The position numbers were made by a program, and so were the translations under genes. 7,466 nucleotides of DNA from Polaromonas sp. Lineage in GTDB: Bacteria; Pseudomonadota; Gammaproteobacteria; Burkholderiales; Burkholderiaceae_C. The DNA is taken from assembly GCA_026786065.1 (NCBI GenBank), contig JAJAYS010000048.1:1-7466 (forward strand). The letters run 5' to 3'. Every line of letters begins with the position of its first letter. The stretch's first letter is position 1. Of this stretch, positions 6,396 through 7,466 are shown one piece after another. The notes under the pieces are model-generated. The model ran no database searches, was not told where the DNA came from, and was given only the letters and a program-made list of their open reading frames with translations.

Positions 6396-6502
6396 ACTGA
6401 CCGAAGCTACAGACTCACGCCATAAGAAAGCGGTGATGTTGGGAGCGCTGGCATAAGCGCGCAGCGCCATCCCTCAGACAGCGAACCCGGCTGACCGCGC
6501 TG
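6396..6502 (+). repeat. Diverged direct repeat, copy B
   Basis: Carries the same four blocks as copy A at 6396-6402, 6426-6438, 6457-6466 and 6492-6502. It also contains a hairpin: GGGA plus GCGCTG (6441-6450) can pair with CAGCGC (6462-6467) and TCCC (6470-6473) across an 11-base loop with a two-base bulge. No T run follows, so it does not look like an intrinsic terminator. The equivalent part of copy A does not form the same hairpin. Confidence 0.6.
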
Positions 6503-6603
6503 GTGGAGGTGGCGGCAACGCGCGCGCCAAAGAATCGTCGCAATCTGACGCCATCGCGGAAGCTGATCAAGCACCTGCGAAGCACTTTATGTATGCTAAG
6601 AAT

Positions 6604-6648
6604 GTCGCTAGACCAAGTAGTGCGTGCGCGAGCAGCTATCAAATATGC
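6604..6648. repeat. Intergenic repeat resembling a common Comamonadaceae element
   Basis: On the minus strand the segment contains ATTTGATAGCTGCTCGCGC followed about twenty bases later by CTAGCGAC. From memory this resembles a short, semi-palindromic repeat (TGATAGCTGC, then CGC, then GCTAGCG) dispersed in intergenic regions of many Comamonadaceae genomes. It is a single copy in this window, so its repeat nature cannot be shown here. It supports a Burkholderiales origin weakly. Confidence 0.35.
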
Positions 6649-6815
6649 AGTGGGTGGCTGCTTTCGTCAAGTTGGGTTCGTTGGGCCATGTGAAATACGT
6701 TCTTTCTGTGTCGGTCCAGGCCTGCCACGCTGTGCCGTCGAGGGGGAACTCCGGCTGCCTGGCAGGGGCCTGATTGAAAGATCCCAAAACCAGAAACTTC
6801 CATAAAGGTTCAGGT

Positions 6816-7175
6816 TCAATGCCCGGAGAAATTACAGAACGAATGTTGCACTACCGCATGACGGAGAAGCGAGTCCACATCGATACCGGACGCCGCCGCC
6901 GCCACCTCCTGCCGAAACTGCAAAAGGCGAGCGCCCGCCAGCGTCAGCGACCCAATTTTCAGTTGAACAATGTCCACGGCGGCTAATCCAGCAAGGTCAA
7001 GGATTCGCCGTCGCCACGCGGCAAGAATCTCAGCACCGACAATTTTTGCAAGGTAAAGATCCCTTACCCCTGTTGACGCCAGCAATTCAGTCTTCCCAAC
7101 GACCAGCCGCAAGCGAGCTGGAACGACGAGTCGGGCAAAGTAGACACCACTTTTGCGTCTATAAATACTATCCAC
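6816..7175 (-). pseudogene. N-terminal fragment of a tyrosine recombinase (phage-type integrase)
   Basis: A 119-residue fragment beginning at a GTG (7175-7173) preceded by GAGG at a good distance. Its first residues, DSIYRRKSGVYFARLVVPARL, then VVGKTELLASTG and a basic AAWRRRILDL region, match the N-terminal arm-binding part of integrases whose full length is several hundred residues. The catalytic domain with its Arg, His and Tyr residues is missing: the frame ends at 6816, and downstream DNA on the minus strand shows no continuation in any frame that I recognise. The likeness fades after about residue 75-95. The gene points away from the tRNA-Gly, the usual layout for an integrase that targets the tRNA 3' end. 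The same frame is open further upstream through the tRNA, which is not coding. The protein is certainly too short to recombine DNA on its own. Confidence 0.75.
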
Positions 7176-7215
7176 AGCAGCCTCACTTTGTATGAGTGCG
7201 CTGTATCGTGGTGCC

Positions 7216-7250
7216 AAAAAGTGCGATTTCCTAAATGAAATCACGCACTT
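7216..7250 (-). terminator. Rho-independent terminator after tRNA-Gly
   Basis: On the minus strand, AAGTGCG, a two-base bulge and ATTTC pair with GAAAT and CGCAC around a six-base loop, followed by a run of five T residues (7220-7216). It begins ten bases after the encoded CCA end of the tRNA, as expected for a terminator of a single-tRNA transcript. It separates the tRNA from the integrase fragment. Confidence 0.7.
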
Positions 7251-7259
7251 ATTGAGACA

Positions 7260-7333
7260 TGGAGCGGGTGAAGGGAATCGAACCCTCATATGCAGCTTGG
7301 GAAGCTGCCGTTCTGCCATTGAACTACACCCGC
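7260..7333 (-). tRNA. tRNA-Gly, anticodon CCC
   Basis: The minus strand folds into a complete cloverleaf: acceptor stem GCGGGTG/CACCCGC, D stem GTTC/GAAC, anticodon stem GCAGC/GCTGC with loop TTCCCAA, and T arm GAGGG-TTCGATT-CCCTT (one G-T pair). The anticodon CCC (bases 7301-7299) reads GGG. The discriminator base is T, as in bacterial glycine tRNAs, and the CCA end is encoded (7262-7260). All stems are intact, so integration at this site preserved the gene. The neighbouring integrase fragment suggests that the 3' half served as an attachment site. Confidence 0.96.
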
Positions 7334-7398
7334 ATTCTGGCGTTCTGGAAGCGATGGTAACCGGCTGCCGGCGCCTGGTATTCCGATGCTGCTGCAAC

Positions 7399-7415
7399 CA
7401 GCCTGCGGCAGGCTG
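7399..7415. repeat. Perfect short palindrome upstream of tRNA-Gly
   Basis: CAGCCTGC, one base, GCAGGCTG. It lies 66 bases upstream of the tRNA 5' end and has no T run in either direction. It could be a regulatory dyad or the stem left by the end of an upstream transcript. Nothing else is recognisable in 7334-7466, which would hold the tRNA promoter; no confident -35/-10 pair was found. Confidence 0.4.
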
Positions 7416-7466
7416 CGCCGCATCGCGATTCCCCGATGGCATCGCAGTTTTGCGGGCTTGTCAGCG

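Larger units (their letters stand above)
5923..6815. other. Gene-free region of about 890 bases with repeats
   Basis: I find no convincing gene here on either strand. Several short open frames exist, but they lack ribosome binding sites, have the skewed composition of shadow frames and show no known motif. The DNA is not featureless: it holds two diverged direct copies of a block about 110 bases long, a strong hairpin at 6441-6473 and a Comamonadaceae-like intergenic repeat around 6604-6648. It lies between the sox genes and a broken integrase, so it is probably decayed island DNA, though a non-coding RNA or a degraded mobile element cannot be excluded. Confidence 0.55.

Noticed and set aside
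6000..6800. CRISPR array or integron attC sites in the gene desert
   Set aside because: The repeats are only two, diverged and irregular, with no constant short repeat and spacer pattern and no attC core pair visible.
6503..6805. Plus-strand 100-codon frame before the integrase fragment
   Set aside because: It spans the intergenic repeat, starts inside copy B and has no motif or initiation signal.
7399..7415. Palindrome as an intrinsic terminator
   Set aside because: A strong stem but only a one-base loop centre and no T run on either strand.
7176..7442. Upstream extension of the integrase frame through the tRNA-Gly
   Set aside because: It would translate the tRNA and its terminator; the GTG at 7175 with GAGG upstream is the sensible start.

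Overview
The window suggests a sulfur-oxidising, probably CO2-fixing bacterium, most likely a betaproteobacterium of the Burkholderiales. The grounds are a DabA/DabB-type inorganic carbon pump with its LysR regulator, a SoxC/SoxD sulfur (sulfite/sulfane) dehydrogenase pair, and a short intergenic repeat that resembles one I know from Comamonadaceae. The lineage call is inference; no ribosomal or housekeeping protein gene is present to fix it.

Left block (1-3733), GC-rich. dabB and the start of dabA lie on the minus strand in a tightly coupled operon (stop and start codons share one base). dabA runs off the left edge just as it reaches its zinc-ligand motif. A NhaR-like LysR gene is divergent from dabB across a 105-base AT-rich gap. 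That gap holds three alternating TTTAC/GTAAA half-sites, which overlap plausible promoters in both directions, so the regulator probably controls the pump and itself.

Middle block (3734-5922). About 300 bases without a gene follow lysR. This stretch ends in what looks like an IS21-family element end (three GGTYA-T-run repeats and a terminal CA), placed only a few bases before the ribosome binding site of soxC. soxC (Tat-exported molybdopterin enzyme) and soxD (a short, single-haem, apparently lipid-anchored cytochrome c) overlap by 14 bases and form a transcriptional unit. The block is visibly lower in GC than the dab genes.

Right block (5923-7466). Roughly 890 bases contain no convincing gene but hold a diverged direct repeat, a strong hairpin and a Comamonadaceae-like intergenic repeat. 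Then comes the N-terminal fragment of a tyrosine recombinase, pointing away from an intact tRNA-Gly(CCC) that has its own terminator. This is the usual edge of a genomic island inserted at a tRNA gene, here with a decayed integrase; soxCD may be island cargo.

Taken together, SoxCD would feed electrons from reduced sulfur into the respiratory chain, and DabAB would use the ion gradient to accumulate bicarbonate for CO2 fixation. I see no clearly new biological system. The points most worth checking are the operator array, the IS-end/soxC junction, the half-sized lipoprotein SoxD and the repeat-bearing gene desert.
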